Below, piece after piece: positions 53,706 through 64,000 of a DNA stretch of 64,000 nt (its first letter is position 1; the number at the start of each line of letters is the position of its first letter). The notes under the pieces were generated by a model, which saw only the letters and a program-made list of their open reading frames with translations, made no database searches and was not told the DNA's origin. Position numbers and translations under genes: made by a program. The stretch is from NCBI GenBank assembly GCA_027559495.1, contig JAMXSV010000003.1, forward strand, positions 3,844,001 to 3,908,000. Direction: 5' to 3'. This DNA comes from Aurifilum marmelostoma. Lineage: Eukaryota; Ascomycota; Sordariomycetes; Diaporthales; Cryphonectriaceae.

Positions 53706-54968
53706 ATGCGCGTTCTTATCAGCGGAGTGGGCGTAGCAGGCCCAACTGTCGCCTACTGGCTCGCCAAGGCTGGCGCACGCATCACGGTCGTCGAGAAGGC
53801 CAGTGCTCTACTTCCCCATGGACAAAACATTGACATCGAGGGCACTGCCATTTCGATCGTCAAGAAAATGGGCCTGATGGACCAGCTCAGAAAGTACAAC
53901 ACAACAGAGAAGGGGACACGTGCCGTTGACGCGAAGGGACGGGAGGTGGCATCGTTTCCTCTCGTGGCGGGGCAGGGCGTGAGCGGAACATCAGAGTTCG
54001 AGATCCTGCGCGGCGACCTGGCCAAGATACTTTACGAGCCGACACAGAGTGACCCAAATATACAGTACCTGTTCAGCACCACTGTCAAGGAGGTCCTCTC
54101 CAATGACGACAAGTCGGTCAAGGTCGTGCTGAGCAACGGCGCGGTGGAAGAGTTCGACCTATTGGTCGCCGCCGACGGGCAATGGTCCCGCATCCGGAAG
54201 GACAACTTCCCCCCGGAGGACCTCAAAGTGATCGACACAAACATGTACGGTGTATATTTCACCATTCCCCGCCTGCCCGACGATGACGACTGGTGGAACT
54301 GCCATTTCACCACCGGATCCAGGATCGTCACGACCAGACCCGACCCGCATGGGACATACAGGGGCATGTTGACCTGCATGCCTCTCAATGCTGCTCAGAA
54401 GCAAAGGTGGCAGGAGGCTTCGAGGGGCGACAGGAAGATGCAGCAAGAGCTTCTCCGCGGTGAGTTTGCGGACGTGGGCTGGAGGACACCGAGGCTCCTG
54501 GGAGCCATGGGCCAGGCGTCCGACTTCTACTTTCAGGCCATCCAGCAGATTCGGATGTCCAAGTGGTACAACAACCGCATCGTCCTTGTTGGGGATGCCG
54601 CCTATTGCCCCACACCACTGACGGCTCAAGGCGCCACCTTGGCCATTGATGGGGCCTACGTCCTCGCCGGCGAGCTGAGTAACCTGAGGGACGGCGAACA
54701 TCCCATCAAGGCCTTTGAGTCCTATGACAAGAACTTCCGCCCTTGGGTGGAGGAACATCAGAAAATCCCGCCCATTTTCCCGGGTGTTGTGCATCCGAAA
54801 ACACGTTCACAACTCTGGCTGCTGCAAGCTCTCCTGTGGACAGTGTCGCAGCTTGTCAAGATTCCGTGGGTAGTCAGCTGGATGGGGCAAGATAAGAGTG
54901 AAGAGGTCGAGGATTACAAGCTTCCAACGTATGCCAAGTTCGCCAAGTTCTGGGAGCGTACATATTGA
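53706..54968 (+). CDS. FAD-dependent monooxygenase (PHBH/TetX-like)
   Basis: Intronless gene of 420 residues. The N-terminal dinucleotide-binding motif is ISGVGVAGPTVAYWLAKAG (GxGxxG) with the acidic VVEK strand end. FEILRGDL carries the conserved Arg-Gly-Asp/Asp region of flavoprotein hydroxylases, and VLVGDAAYCPTPLTAQGAT is the second FAD motif with the GD-A-x-x-P signature. It should hydroxylate or epoxidise an aromatic or polyketide-like substrate with NAD(P)H and O2. The C-terminal 60 residues are hydrophobic in part (LWLLQALLWTVSQLVKI), so membrane association is possible. It stands alone with no obvious biosynthetic backbone gene in the window, so detoxification or catabolism is as likely as secondary metabolism. 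Confidence 0.9.
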   Translation: MRVLISGVGVAGPTVAYWLAKAGARITVVEKASALLPHGQNIDIEGTAISIVKKMGLMDQLRKYNTTEKGTRAVDAKGREVASFPLVAGQGVSGTSEFEILRGDLAKILYEPTQSDPNIQYLFSTTVKEVLSNDDKSVKVVLSNGAVEEFDLLVAADGQWSRIRKDNFPPEDLKVIDTNMYGVYFTIPRLPDDDDWWNCHFTTGSRIVTTRPDPHGTYRGMLTCMPLNAAQKQRWQEASRGDRKMQQELLRGEFADVGWRTPRLLGAMGQASDFYFQAIQQIRMSKWYNNRIVLVGDAAYCPTPLTAQGATLAIDGAYVLAGELSNLRDGEHPIKAFESYDKNFRPWVEEHQKIPPIFPGVVHPKTRSQLWLLQALLWTVSQLVKIPWVVSWMGQDKSEEVEDYKLPTYAKFAKFWERTY

Positions 54969-56253
54969 ACCCGTGGTTATTGAAGTCAGCAGATTCACGT
55001 CGGGTTTATTCACAATCGAGGCTCAAGAAAGCATGGGCCTCACTTCGATTACTCGATTATCAGATCATTAGCGATACTCTCCTTTCATAGCGAAACCCAG
55101 CTCAGCGTTTATGCAAGATATATATCCAGAGACTTCCCAAGCTCAGCACGATTGGCTTTAATCAAATGTGTACGCACGTCTGGGTTCATGAGATAACTTC
55201 TCGTGTGCTAACTCTCGCCCTTTGCCGCCGCCAGTCATGCCCTTTCCGCACCTCTAGCAGAAGTAAAGGACCACAGGCTGCACTCAACAGACCGAATAAC
55301 GTAAAAGGCCAGCCATTTTCCATGTAATTTGAAGTGAAGTTTCGCCACGAACGTCGTAGCAAGCCCACAGCGAACCGGGGTGGTGGGGCTGCTGTTACTG
55401 AGGGCTGCTCTGAGTTCAAATCCGCAAAGGAGGGCCTCAGAGCCTATACACAACGAGCAGTAATTAAGTAATTAATTTGGGGGTCGCCATTGACTCGCCG
55501 AGAAAAGAACGTCAACTTCGAAGCCTGTAATTCCTTGGAAAATCATCGGTAGTGAAACATGCTGCCGGCCTCTTTAGTACCCAACAAGATAAGAACCCTT
55601 ATATATAATCAATTACTGCTTTCGGCTGAATTCATGGACTCACCAACCCTTTTCACGGCCACGGGAGAGACCTAGAGACCGCAACGAGGTAGTGACAGCT
55701 TCTTAGTCTGACAGTCTCAATCGGAAAATAAGCAACGGTTTAGGTGGAGCACTTACGCATAAACCACCCGTGGGTTTTAGCCGTACGGGAGTATTCAACA
55801 TCGAGCACTTTGCTTGTAGACGGGTCTCCCGGGAATCTGACCAGTGAAAGAGTGACAACGAGAACATTGAAGATGAATTTTTTGTCAGACTTGGCCAACA
55901 AAGAGAGAAAAAAATCTTAAACAAGACATTCTGTATCGCTATCTCGGGCAGATGCAGTACATACTTAGGGACATATAAGCCTCAGGTCCACTTTTCCACA
56001 CGTCGCAATATTAGGCCTCCAGTTGGTTGGTGTGAGAAGAGTGATACCCACAAGAGCTGAGATATGAATACAGGGATTATTAACCCCTCATTGCTGCGCC
56101 GTGAGAGGCTCATTGCCTGATTTGCTTACCCTGTGTCCCATCCAAACGACATCTTCAGCCTCGCATCGTTCAGGAAGATTCGATAAAATACGACTTCCGC
56201 CCTGCAAACTCCCTGCGGATATTGAGGCATGTTGACTCGTCAAAGATCTGACC
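54969..56253. other. Intergenic region, AT-rich, no supported gene
   Basis: About 1.3 kb between the monooxygenase and the NLR-like gene. Short frames on both strands are unrecognised. Confidence 0.5.
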
Positions 56254-59200
56254 ATGGTAAGAAGACGTCCGAGCAAAGGTGCCATGATTAGTAGTGACGG
56301 ATGATCATCGATTGCTGACGAACGGTCGGCCTCTACAGCTCCCGCGGAAGCTCTTCTCTTCCTCAAAACACATTCGAAGGTTCAATAGCTCCGGTTCTGT
56401 AGTGCCTGCTGAAGACGACAAAAGCGCGCAAAGAGAAGCGGTGTTGTTTCAAGACGAAGGGAAGGAAAGTTCAACAATCACAAGGACGGACACAAGCGCC
56501 GTACGGTCGACCACAGATCGCAGCTACAGCACCACCTTAGCCCTTCCAAATCATCCAAAGCAGGTCTCACTTGACAGAGCCTCAGACCCCCAGGGACTCA
56601 CCCTGATCCACAAGCCTGCGGATCCACACGTTGCCGATATAATATTCGTGCATGGTTTGGGTGGCTCAAGTAGGCTGTCATGGACGAAAAACAAAGACCC
56701 TAGGCTATTCTGGCCTCAAGAATGGCTTCCTTTGGACCAAGATGTTGGGAAAGCCAGGATATTCACGTTCGGGTACAATGCTTTCTTCCATTCTGCCTCC
56801 CAATCCGGTGCCATGGGAATTGCGGACTTCGCCAAGAACCTCTTATATGACTTATCATACGGCCGAGACTCTCTAGGAAACCGTCTCGACATCGGCAGTG
56901 TCAGTTATAAGTCCAGCTCCGTTTCCCACAATCGCGCATGAACCTTTCTTACTGACTGGCGGAATTAATCCTTCACGTCTGCAGGTCCCAATAGTATTTG
57001 TCACACACTCCATGGGAGGCCTTGTGTTCAAGAAAGCTTTTCTGGACGGATCTATGAACCAGAGTTACAAGACCATTACAGATGCTATCAAGGCCGTGTT
57101 GTTTTTATCAACTCCCCATCGGGGTGCAGACTTGGCCAGCATCCTTAATAAGGTCCTGTCGGCAACACTACTTGTCTCACAGAAGCAGTATGTCTCGGAC
57201 TTGATTAGAAATGGGCCGTTCGTGAGAGATATCAACGAACAGTTTCGACACAGTGCCCCGAAGCTTCAGATATTCTCATTCTATGAGACGCTCAAGACGT
57301 CGATCGGCTTCAAGTCTGCTGTAAGATCATAGAATATCGAAATGCATACCTGCTTGCGAATAGTGGACTTACCGTTGTTTTCCAGTTGATACTCGATCAA
57401 GACACGGCTACGTTGGGGTATCCCGGGGAAGTATCAAGATCTCTGAATGCAGATCATCACGGCGTGTGCAAGTTCGACGGCCCGCACGATAGCAATTACA
57501 TTGTTGTTCTGTCGGCGTTAAAATCTTTGTTGTCGTCGTATACAATCGACGGTAAGTCATGCCTCTCTCTCATTTTCTGCTTCACCCAGGTATAGGTCAT
57601 GCTTTGTTTGAGAGCCCGTGTACGACCTGGCTGAAGCCCCTGCCTAAGCGGTCAGAGAACTGCTACTTAGTTCCGTCCTCTGACCGTTTTCCCGTTCTTA
57701 CTTTCATTTCCTCTTTTTCCTTGCCTACCCAAAATTCTTACACCTTCGATCTAGAGTGCGCTTCAAGAGAGCCGGGATGCTGATATATGCAGACTCCCGA
57801 GCCTCAAGCAGCGAACTTGAGAGCCTTCAAACGCTGCTGTCTGCATCCGAGCCGACGGACGATGACCTCGACCTCTTCTGGGCGCGAAGGGCCGAGTCGA
57901 CATGCCTGTGGATCCTGAACCGACCAGAGATCAAATCGTGGATTTCATCCAAAGCAAACTCTGAAGTGCAGTGGATCCACGGCCGTCCTGGGCGTGGCAA
58001 GTCAGTTCTAGCATCTTTCTTGGTCAACCATCTCCGAGAAGAAGGTGTAGTGGTACAGCACTTCTTCTTTAGGGGTGGTGATGAGACCAAACGCTCGATA
58101 TCAGCGCTCCTCCGATCTCTAGCATATCAAGCTGCTGAACGAATCCCTGCATATCGGCGTGCCCTGAGAAAGCTTTCCGACGGCGGATATAAACTAAAAG
58201 AACCTGATTGGAGAGCCACGTGGAAAAAGCTCTTTGTTGGCATCCTCTTTCAGATGGATTCCTTGCCAACTCTGTACTGGGTTATCGATGGTCTCGACGA
58301 GTGCGACTCGCCTCAACACGTCTTCGAAATGCTCGCGGACATCAGCTCCTCCAAAAGTCCGATCAAATGTCTCGTGGCAAGCCGCTGGATGCCCATTCTT
58401 TCCGCAGTTCAAGAGAAAATAAAACCAAGGGTTTGTTCTTCGGCGCTGTCCATGGATCATGACAAGACCGATATTCGAGTGTATACGTCAGACCAGCTGG
58501 ATTATCTCACCTGGAGCCCGGAAATCAAACAAGAAATTATGGACAGAATTCTTGAAACTGCAAACGATAATTTTCTGTGGCTGAATCTCGTGCTCGAAGA
58601 GATCATCAACTGCCATACGGAAAGCGACGTGAGGTTATGCTTGGAAGAGCTGCCACCGGGCATGGAAGACCTCTACAGACGTATGGCAGATACTATATGC
58701 CGGATTCGAAAGCCGTCCGATCAAAGACTTTGCCGACAACTGCTACTCTGGGCCATGTACGCTCGACGCGCCATTCCCATGGAGGAGCTAGGGGCTCTGA
58801 TCCAGCCTGAACACGGCCAACTGCTCGATATTGCGCATACCATCGACAGGCTGTGCGGACACTTTGTCACACTCGAGGGCGGCAACAGGATTGCATTGCT
58901 ACATCAGTCAGCTCGCGAATACCTTACGACTACATCGATGTTGCCATTCTCCTTGAAGGCCACCGACGCGCATCGTGAGCTCTTTGAAAAATGTATAAGT
59001 GCCTTCACGGACAAAAGCTTACGAGCGAAACTCACCCCCACAACTCTGAAGCTCCTTGAGTATCGCGCAACGTCATGGCCATATCATCTTCAGGCAAGCA
59101 GAAATATCGGCGATTTCGATGAGAATTTGAGAATGTTGCTTGTTCAATTCTTCACTCAGACACACGTACTCCTCTGGATACAGGCTCTTGCCATGATGAA

Positions 59201-61619
59201 TCAGCTCAAGGTCCTCATTGAAGCCTCTCACGCACTAGCTTCATACGTACATCAGCAACGCTGTCTACATGTCGCAAGAGATGCTTCGGTGCACAAACCT
59301 GAAGACTTGAACATGCTCGAATCTTGGGCGCAGGACCTTCTGAAGCTCCCGGGTAAATTTGGAAGCATTTTGCCTGGAGACCCGACAACCATCTTCACTT
59401 CGGTGCCTTCGTTCTGTCCCACCACCTCGATCATCCACAGATCCTTTGCAACATCTGCATTCTCGAGCGTCTCGGCTCGTGGTCAGCCTTCTGAATGGGA
59501 TGATCGTCTCGCCAGCGTCTCCGTAGGGAGCGGCAAAGTGGCAACTCTGATCGCGAGCTCTGGCCGATATTTGGCGGTCGCCGATGGGGTTGGTACTGTC
59601 ACATTGTGGGACTGCACGACATTTCAACAAATACAACAGCTCCAACATTTGGAAAGGGTGTCCGCAATGTGTTTCGATACCGGTGGAGACCAACTTGCAA
59701 CCTACGGGACACATACAACGAAAGTCTGGGCTCCGCGAACCGGCACAGTTACTCAACTGATTTACAACATTCCTGATCTGGCTGGATTGTGCCTGCGCTT
59801 TATTGACAAAGACAAAGCCCTGCTGATGGGCTCTGATCGCCGATGTCTGCTCAGATACGATCTCGGTTCTAACCCCGGTGCAACTTGGGCCCTCATTGAC
59901 TCATCAATCCTGAACGACAGCGGTCCCATAAACGGTACTAATCTGAACTCACCTTCATCGTTGGCCATCAGCCCTGACGGTACTATGATAGCTGCGGCAT
60001 ACAGAAAATATCCGTTGACGATATGGTCTATCGATCCTCCCAAGATCATCAGGAGACTGAGTCGTGAACAGCCACGCGACCGCCCGTCTGCACCGACGCC
60101 GTTTGCCAGCAAGTTGGCCTGGCATCCACTTGGCGAAGAGCTGATGGGACTCTTTCTGGATGGGTCTGCCTTCAGATTCAATGTTGTTGACGGCACTCTT
60201 GAAGAACAACCACCCGACTGGGGGCGAATGCCAGATGATATACACTGCAGTCCTGACGGAGAAGTGTATGCGATCCAGGGAGTTGGAGGCAATATTAAGC
60301 TATTTGATTACAAGAGCTCAGCTCTGTTATATCAGATCACCTCGTTGAGGGGTGTCACTGGTCCATTTGAATTCAGCCAGGATGGACGCCGTTTCTTTCA
60401 ACTCCGAGGGGATTCTTGCATCGTCTGGGAGCCAAACAGCCTGATTCGTCCTTCAGTCGCAGATGATCAAGCCGTCAATAGCCAATTTCCACCAGATGAT
60501 AGTGTCGAACCTTCTAACATGGCGTCCGAATCGTTCATTGACGACCACCCGCCGATCACTCTGGTCAGCCCTGCGCCGAAGGGCCCTTTGTTATGCGTTG
60601 GAGATGAGGATGGTCTCATCTGGCTTTTCGATTCTGCGACAGGTTCAAAATTCGAAGTCGGCCGGACGGCAACGGGTATGAGCATCGAGCATGTCGCATG
60701 GGACGAACGGGGTGATCATTTGGTCTACTCTGAGATCAGTGGACGCCTGACTCTTCTTTCCCTCTCCCTCCTCGAAGGGGAGTGGACCCATCGTCGCACC
60801 CAGAGATTCAAGCCTCAAATGGAAGAAGGGGGAATACGACAACTACTCTTTCCGACGGGAACCAACAAGCTTCTCGTGTGTTTCAATGGCTCCGCTCAAG
60901 TGTGGTCTCTTGAATCTGGTCTACTCGAGCACACACTGTCCCCTGGTCTGACATCGCCAAGGTGGGCAAACCATCCCCAGTCTGCGAAACAAATGATATG
61001 CGTCAATGTTTCCCATCTCGGCATGTGCCACTGGGTACCTGGTGCCTCGATTGATATGAGAACTATTTCATTCTCACAGAGGAGCCTTGAAGTTGACTCG
61101 AACCCTACTACACAATTTCTGCCCGGGTCTCCAGACCTGATTGCAGATACGACCTTAGACAACAATGACAAGATTATAGAAGAAGTCGAGCAGGTCAAGA
61201 ACACCCACTTTCCCGGATACATTCTTTTGATAATCTCCCGACGTACAGCTTCACGACTTCTACCGTCCCGGTTCGAAGTCATTGATACGACGAAGTTCAG
61301 TTCCTCCAAGGATACACAAGTTATGGATGATACCTGTTCCTTCAAGATCCCCTCAACCGTCTTGAAAGAGGCCGAGATACCACTCAACGTTCTTCCGAAT
61401 GAGAGGCTGGCTTTTCTTGACAGGTCGCTTAGCCTATGTACCTGGCATCTCAGATCGTCCAGAGGGCTGGAAGACGTCACAAGACACTTTTCCTTTCCTA
61501 GGGATTGGTTAACATATCGAAGTTCTCAGCTGCTACATATCAACGCCACTGGGACAATTTTCTGCCCGCTCAGAGATGGCATTGCCATGATTGATAGCAC
61601 AGCTGCCTCTGCGTGGTGA
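56254..61619 (+). CDS. NLR-like protein: SesB-type esterase, NACHT, beta-propeller
   Basis: Five exons proposed: 56254-56256 (only the ATG), 56339-56899, 56985-57320, 57386-57551 and 57793-61619, about 1630 residues. Intron branch points (GCTGAC, CTGAC) and acceptors are good; the last intron (57552-57792) is long at 241 nt. Residues 110-330 form an alpha/beta-hydrolase of the SesB/DUF676 type: IIFVHGLGGSS, THSMGG with S197 as likely nucleophile, and FLSTPHRGADLA. The NACHT module has P-loop GRPGRGKS (419-426) and Walker B YWVIDGLDEC (517-526). Its helical arm precedes a long region of degenerate WD-like repeats (for example LAVADGVGTVTLWDC, LLCVGDEDGLIWLFD). This matches fungal STAND NLRs involved in heterokaryon incompatibility or innate sensing. 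Start and first intron are the weakest parts; no other in-frame ATG precedes the esterase. Confidence 0.85.
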
Positions 61620-62064
61620 CGTTGAGACACGCGTGGAATTGATGAATTTTCGATAGAGAATACCCGGAAAACTTCGTTCTGCTTTCTCTAACAGTATAAA
61701 AAGACAAGTAATGCAATACTGTGCCTTGAGCGTGACTACAATTTAATTATTGAATATCCTACACATGAACTACTTCCCAACGAACATCCCTCAGCAGATT
61801 TGAGATGGGAAATTTGGCAAGTCACTGTCCCATGTCTCACAATGGGAATTCGGGCTGATATTTTATGGTAACCATTATTATTTAATTCGGAACTACCACT
61901 GTGTACCTAGTCGTCTGCCGTCCAGCGCCTATTCCGTCCAGGGTAGAATTCCTAACGGGCTACGCCGAACAGAAGAGCATGGTTGTTATGAAGGTTGTTG
62001 GAATCTCCCAGGGGCTAGGCTACCTTCCTCGATCACTTGAGGCGATTCTCGTTCTTGTTCTCAC
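61620..62064. other. Convergent intergenic region
   Basis: 3' flanks of the NLR-like gene and the following minus-strand gene. No supported gene. Confidence 0.6.
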
Positions 62065-62772
62065 CTAATCTTCCGCTTCCAGGGAACTGCCCCGGGAAGC
62101 GGTCGACTCGCTCTCCGCATACTCACCGTCCCGACAGAACTCCACGATTAAGTCGAGCCTCTCGTAACCAATGTCAGTTCCACGGTTCTTCCAGAACAAG
62201 TAGGCCTTGTGCACCTTGACAGCAGAGGTCGTGCGGCCGAGAGCCTCTGCGACATGCTGAGCACTGCGCAGGAAGGGGTTCTCCTCCCACGCCAGGGCCC
62301 CAGGGCCGATGACGATCTCCTCCTGGTCGGGCTCTGTCGCATGCACGAAGAAAGCCTGATCAAAGGAGCCCATGGCACGCTCGTTGACAATGTTGTTGAC
62401 AGCCAGGAACCGCAGCGCGTCGGGTTTGCCGCCCTCGGCAAGCCAGCCGTCCACCACCAGCTCCCAGAGCCGCATGTCGACGAAGCGTTTGGTCGCGTTT
62501 TCAAGAAAGGCACTGGCTATACTCATTGCGCATCGGGAGGTGGAGACTGTGTAGGAGAACAACAGTTCAAAGTTGTCGTTCGAATCCTTGGTGTTGATGA
62601 TCCACCGGAAGTACCAGTCCTCGGCGGGCCCGGTGAAGCGTTTGAAGAAGTCGGCGACTGGGGAAAGATCATCCCATTCGGGATCCTCACTACCTTTGCG
62701 GATGAGTCCAAAGTCAGCGATAGTTCTGGCTTGACGCACGTTGACAGGCTCGCGGCTGACTTCGTTAGCCAT
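62065..62772 (-). CDS. Hypothetical protein, 235 residues, unrecognised
   Basis: Single-exon minus-strand gene from an ATG at 62772. The product is mixed alpha/beta and acidic, with no signal peptide or membrane segment. Notable blocks are FTGPAEDWYFRWI, SRCAMSIASAFLENATKRFV, NNIVNERAMGSFDQAFFVHA and KAYLFWKNRGTDIGYERLDL; the last 20 residues are Ser/Glu-rich and disordered. The length, GC-rich codons and absence of low complexity until the tail support a real gene. No family recognised. It is tail-to-tail with the NLR-like gene, 445 bp apart, so it may be an unrelated neighbour or a functional partner. Confidence 0.65.
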   Translation of the reverse strand: MANEVSREPVNVRQARTIADFGLIRKGSEDPEWDDLSPVADFFKRFTGPAEDWYFRWIINTKDSNDNFELLFSYTVSTSRCAMSIASAFLENATKRFVDMRLWELVVDGWLAEGGKPDALRFLAVNNIVNERAMGSFDQAFFVHATEPDQEEIVIGPGALAWEENPFLRSAQHVAEALGRTTSAVKVHKAYLFWKNRGTDIGYERLDLIVEFCRDGEYAESESTASRGSSLEAED

Positions 62773-63862
62773 GATGTGTGCCTTTTGCTTAGGTCGTGAT
62801 TTATGCTCTTTCGTTGGCTGTGATACCTATAAAGGAAGAATAAGATAAACAGAAGGGGATTAGCTGCGTGGTAAGGACGGTTATATATTCCCAAACGAGA
62901 TGACGATACTGAGGAATGTTCTCGTTCAACAGCATTGTAATTACTCGAAGTCCATATCAATTATCACTTGGGGGAGAAACAACTCTCATGGTTGATTTCC
63001 AACATAGTGGTTGTTAAAGAACAATCGTTCTACTTCTTTGGTCTATCCACTTGGACTGTCCAGGCTCCCGAAAAGCTATTATACATATTTTTCGAATGAG
63101 TTGAGGACAAGGCTGGAGGATTTGAAGTAGGTAGACATTATGATTCTTTTCATAACTCAGTAATGACCAATGAGAAAGAGGGTCATTCTTGACAAGATCT
63201 CAGCAGCAATGCTGAATAACATGATACCAATACTTGCATAAACATGCCCCCGTGACAGTCAGGCATCAACTAATCATAGGTGCAGCATGCAAACAATTGA
63301 GCTTCTAGAATGAGAAGATGATGCTTTCTCTTGATCACAAATACCCCCCTCGCCTCTCCTCTCAGCAATTACCACCAGACTCCCTCTCGGAAAGGGGGGA
63401 AGAAAAGAAGAAAAGAAGAAGGGAAAAAAAAAAAGTTCGGCCTCCAAAGCTAATGGCGTATGTTTCTATAATTCATAAATCTGCCTTATAATTACGGAGC
63501 AATTGCTCCACGCCCAGCTTGACAGCATAAATCGTATTACTACCGGTATAATTAGGGTTTAATTGAATAAAGTATCAAAGAATTTATTATTGGGCGGATT
63601 GGCCACTGCAGGTATGCCAAGACAGGCGGCAGAACTTATACGCAAATTACTGCAGAGTGCCTGCTCAGCGCTGCACAGAGGCTGCCCCAATGCAAAGCAT
63701 CCCGCTAAGTATTTGAACCTGTCATCACGTCCCAACGTCCCTGGATCATTTGTGCCCGTTGCCTTCCTGACTTTGACCTCCTGACCCCGTCTTCACAACG
63801 TCCCACTATCAACTGGACGATTTGAGAGAAGATACCAATTTTCAATCGGAAAATTCATCGCC
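62773..63862. other. Intergenic region, AT-rich, no supported gene
   Basis: Promoters of the flanking genes. A short frame at 63563-63784 is unrecognised. A purine tract occurs at about 63397-63434. Confidence 0.5.
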
Positions 63863-64000
63863 ATGACGAACACAAAAGCTCTGCTGTTCTCGCCGCTGCT
63901 GGAACTCTTCATTCTCATCGCTCATCTTGCGTTGCCAGCACAGGAAGTGGAAGGATACGTCCGCGATGCCAAAGACAAGCCCCTCAAGTACCGCCTGTGA
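63863..64000 (+). CDS. First exon of a probable secreted protein, cut by window end
   Basis: ATG at 63863 in a good context (GCCATGAC) opens MTNTKALLFSPLLELFILIA and continues through a hydrophobic core to LPAQEVEGYVRDAKDKPLKY, a convincing signal peptide with a mature start. Within the window the frame ends in TGA at 63998-64000, giving 45 residues. The same last bases, GTGA, could instead be an intron donor (GTGAGT-like), with the protein continuing beyond the window. That reading is preferred because so short a secreted product is unusual. Function cannot be judged. Confidence 0.45.
   Translation: MTNTKALLFSPLLELFILIAHLALPAQEVEGYVRDAKDKPLKYRL

Noticed and set aside
57552..57766. Earlier acceptor TCTAG near 57753 for the last NLR intron
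   Set aside because: It would put the join in a frame that stops within about ten codons; the acceptor at 57792 keeps the frame and has a branch-like CTGAT upstream.
1..64000. CRISPR arrays, rRNA genes and intact transposons
   Set aside because: No spaced direct repeats, rRNA-like sequence or transposase/reverse-transcriptase motifs were seen on either strand.

Overview
This is ascomycete nuclear DNA, most likely from a filamentous Sordariomycete-type mould. The evidence is short GT-AG introns (about 56-290 nt) with GTAAGT-like donors and CTAAC/CTGAC branch points, GC-rich coding DNA between AT-richer spacers, and fungal families: a LacA-type beta-galactosidase, mannitol 2-dehydrogenase, a spherulin-4 glycosidase, small secreted cysteine proteins and a NACHT NLR-like protein. 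No tRNA, rRNA, CRISPR array or intact transposon was recognised.

Layout. 1-2.5 kb: C-terminus of a TFIP11/Ntr1-like splicing factor, then a two-repeat secreted cysteine-rich protein. 3.6-8.7 kb: four small-molecule enzymes (metallo-beta-lactamase hydrolase, 3-hydroxyisobutyrate dehydrogenase-like enzyme, carboxymuconolactone decarboxylase-like protein, D-2-hydroxyacid dehydrogenase), possibly a catabolic cluster. 10.4-17.5 kb: secreted spherulin-4/GH135-like glycosidase, secreted GH35 beta-galactosidase and a D-lactate dehydrogenase. 18.4-24 kb: mostly non-coding, with one weak small gene. 24-30.2 kb: housekeeping (PFK2/FBPase2, HAS1 helicase, a Qc-SNARE). 30.8-33.1 kb: a Helo-like/ankyrin protein. 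35.6-41.6 kb: mannitol 2-dehydrogenase, a small secreted protein and a histidine acid phosphatase. 42.2-50.2 kb: TilS-like tRNA lysidine synthase, SAM carrier and WDR48-like WD40 protein. 52-55 kb: a small PPxY membrane protein and an FAD monooxygenase. 56.2-61.6 kb: a five-exon esterase-NACHT-beta-propeller protein, the most interesting gene here, followed tail-to-tail by an unrecognised gene. The last 138 bases hold what looks like the first exon of a secreted protein.

Two themes stand out. First, four apparent +1 frameshifts, two in the HIBADH-like gene and one each in the ankyrin and phosphatase genes. Each is explained by one surplus base in a G or C run and family similarity continues on both sides, which points to homopolymer over-calling or, less likely, gene decay or +1 recoding. 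Second, two genes with fungal incompatibility or innate-immunity architectures (Helo-like-ankyrin; SesB-like-NACHT-propeller), the latter with an unknown neighbour that could be a partner. Exon boundaries are read from splice motifs, frame and remembered family similarity, not from transcripts or database searches.
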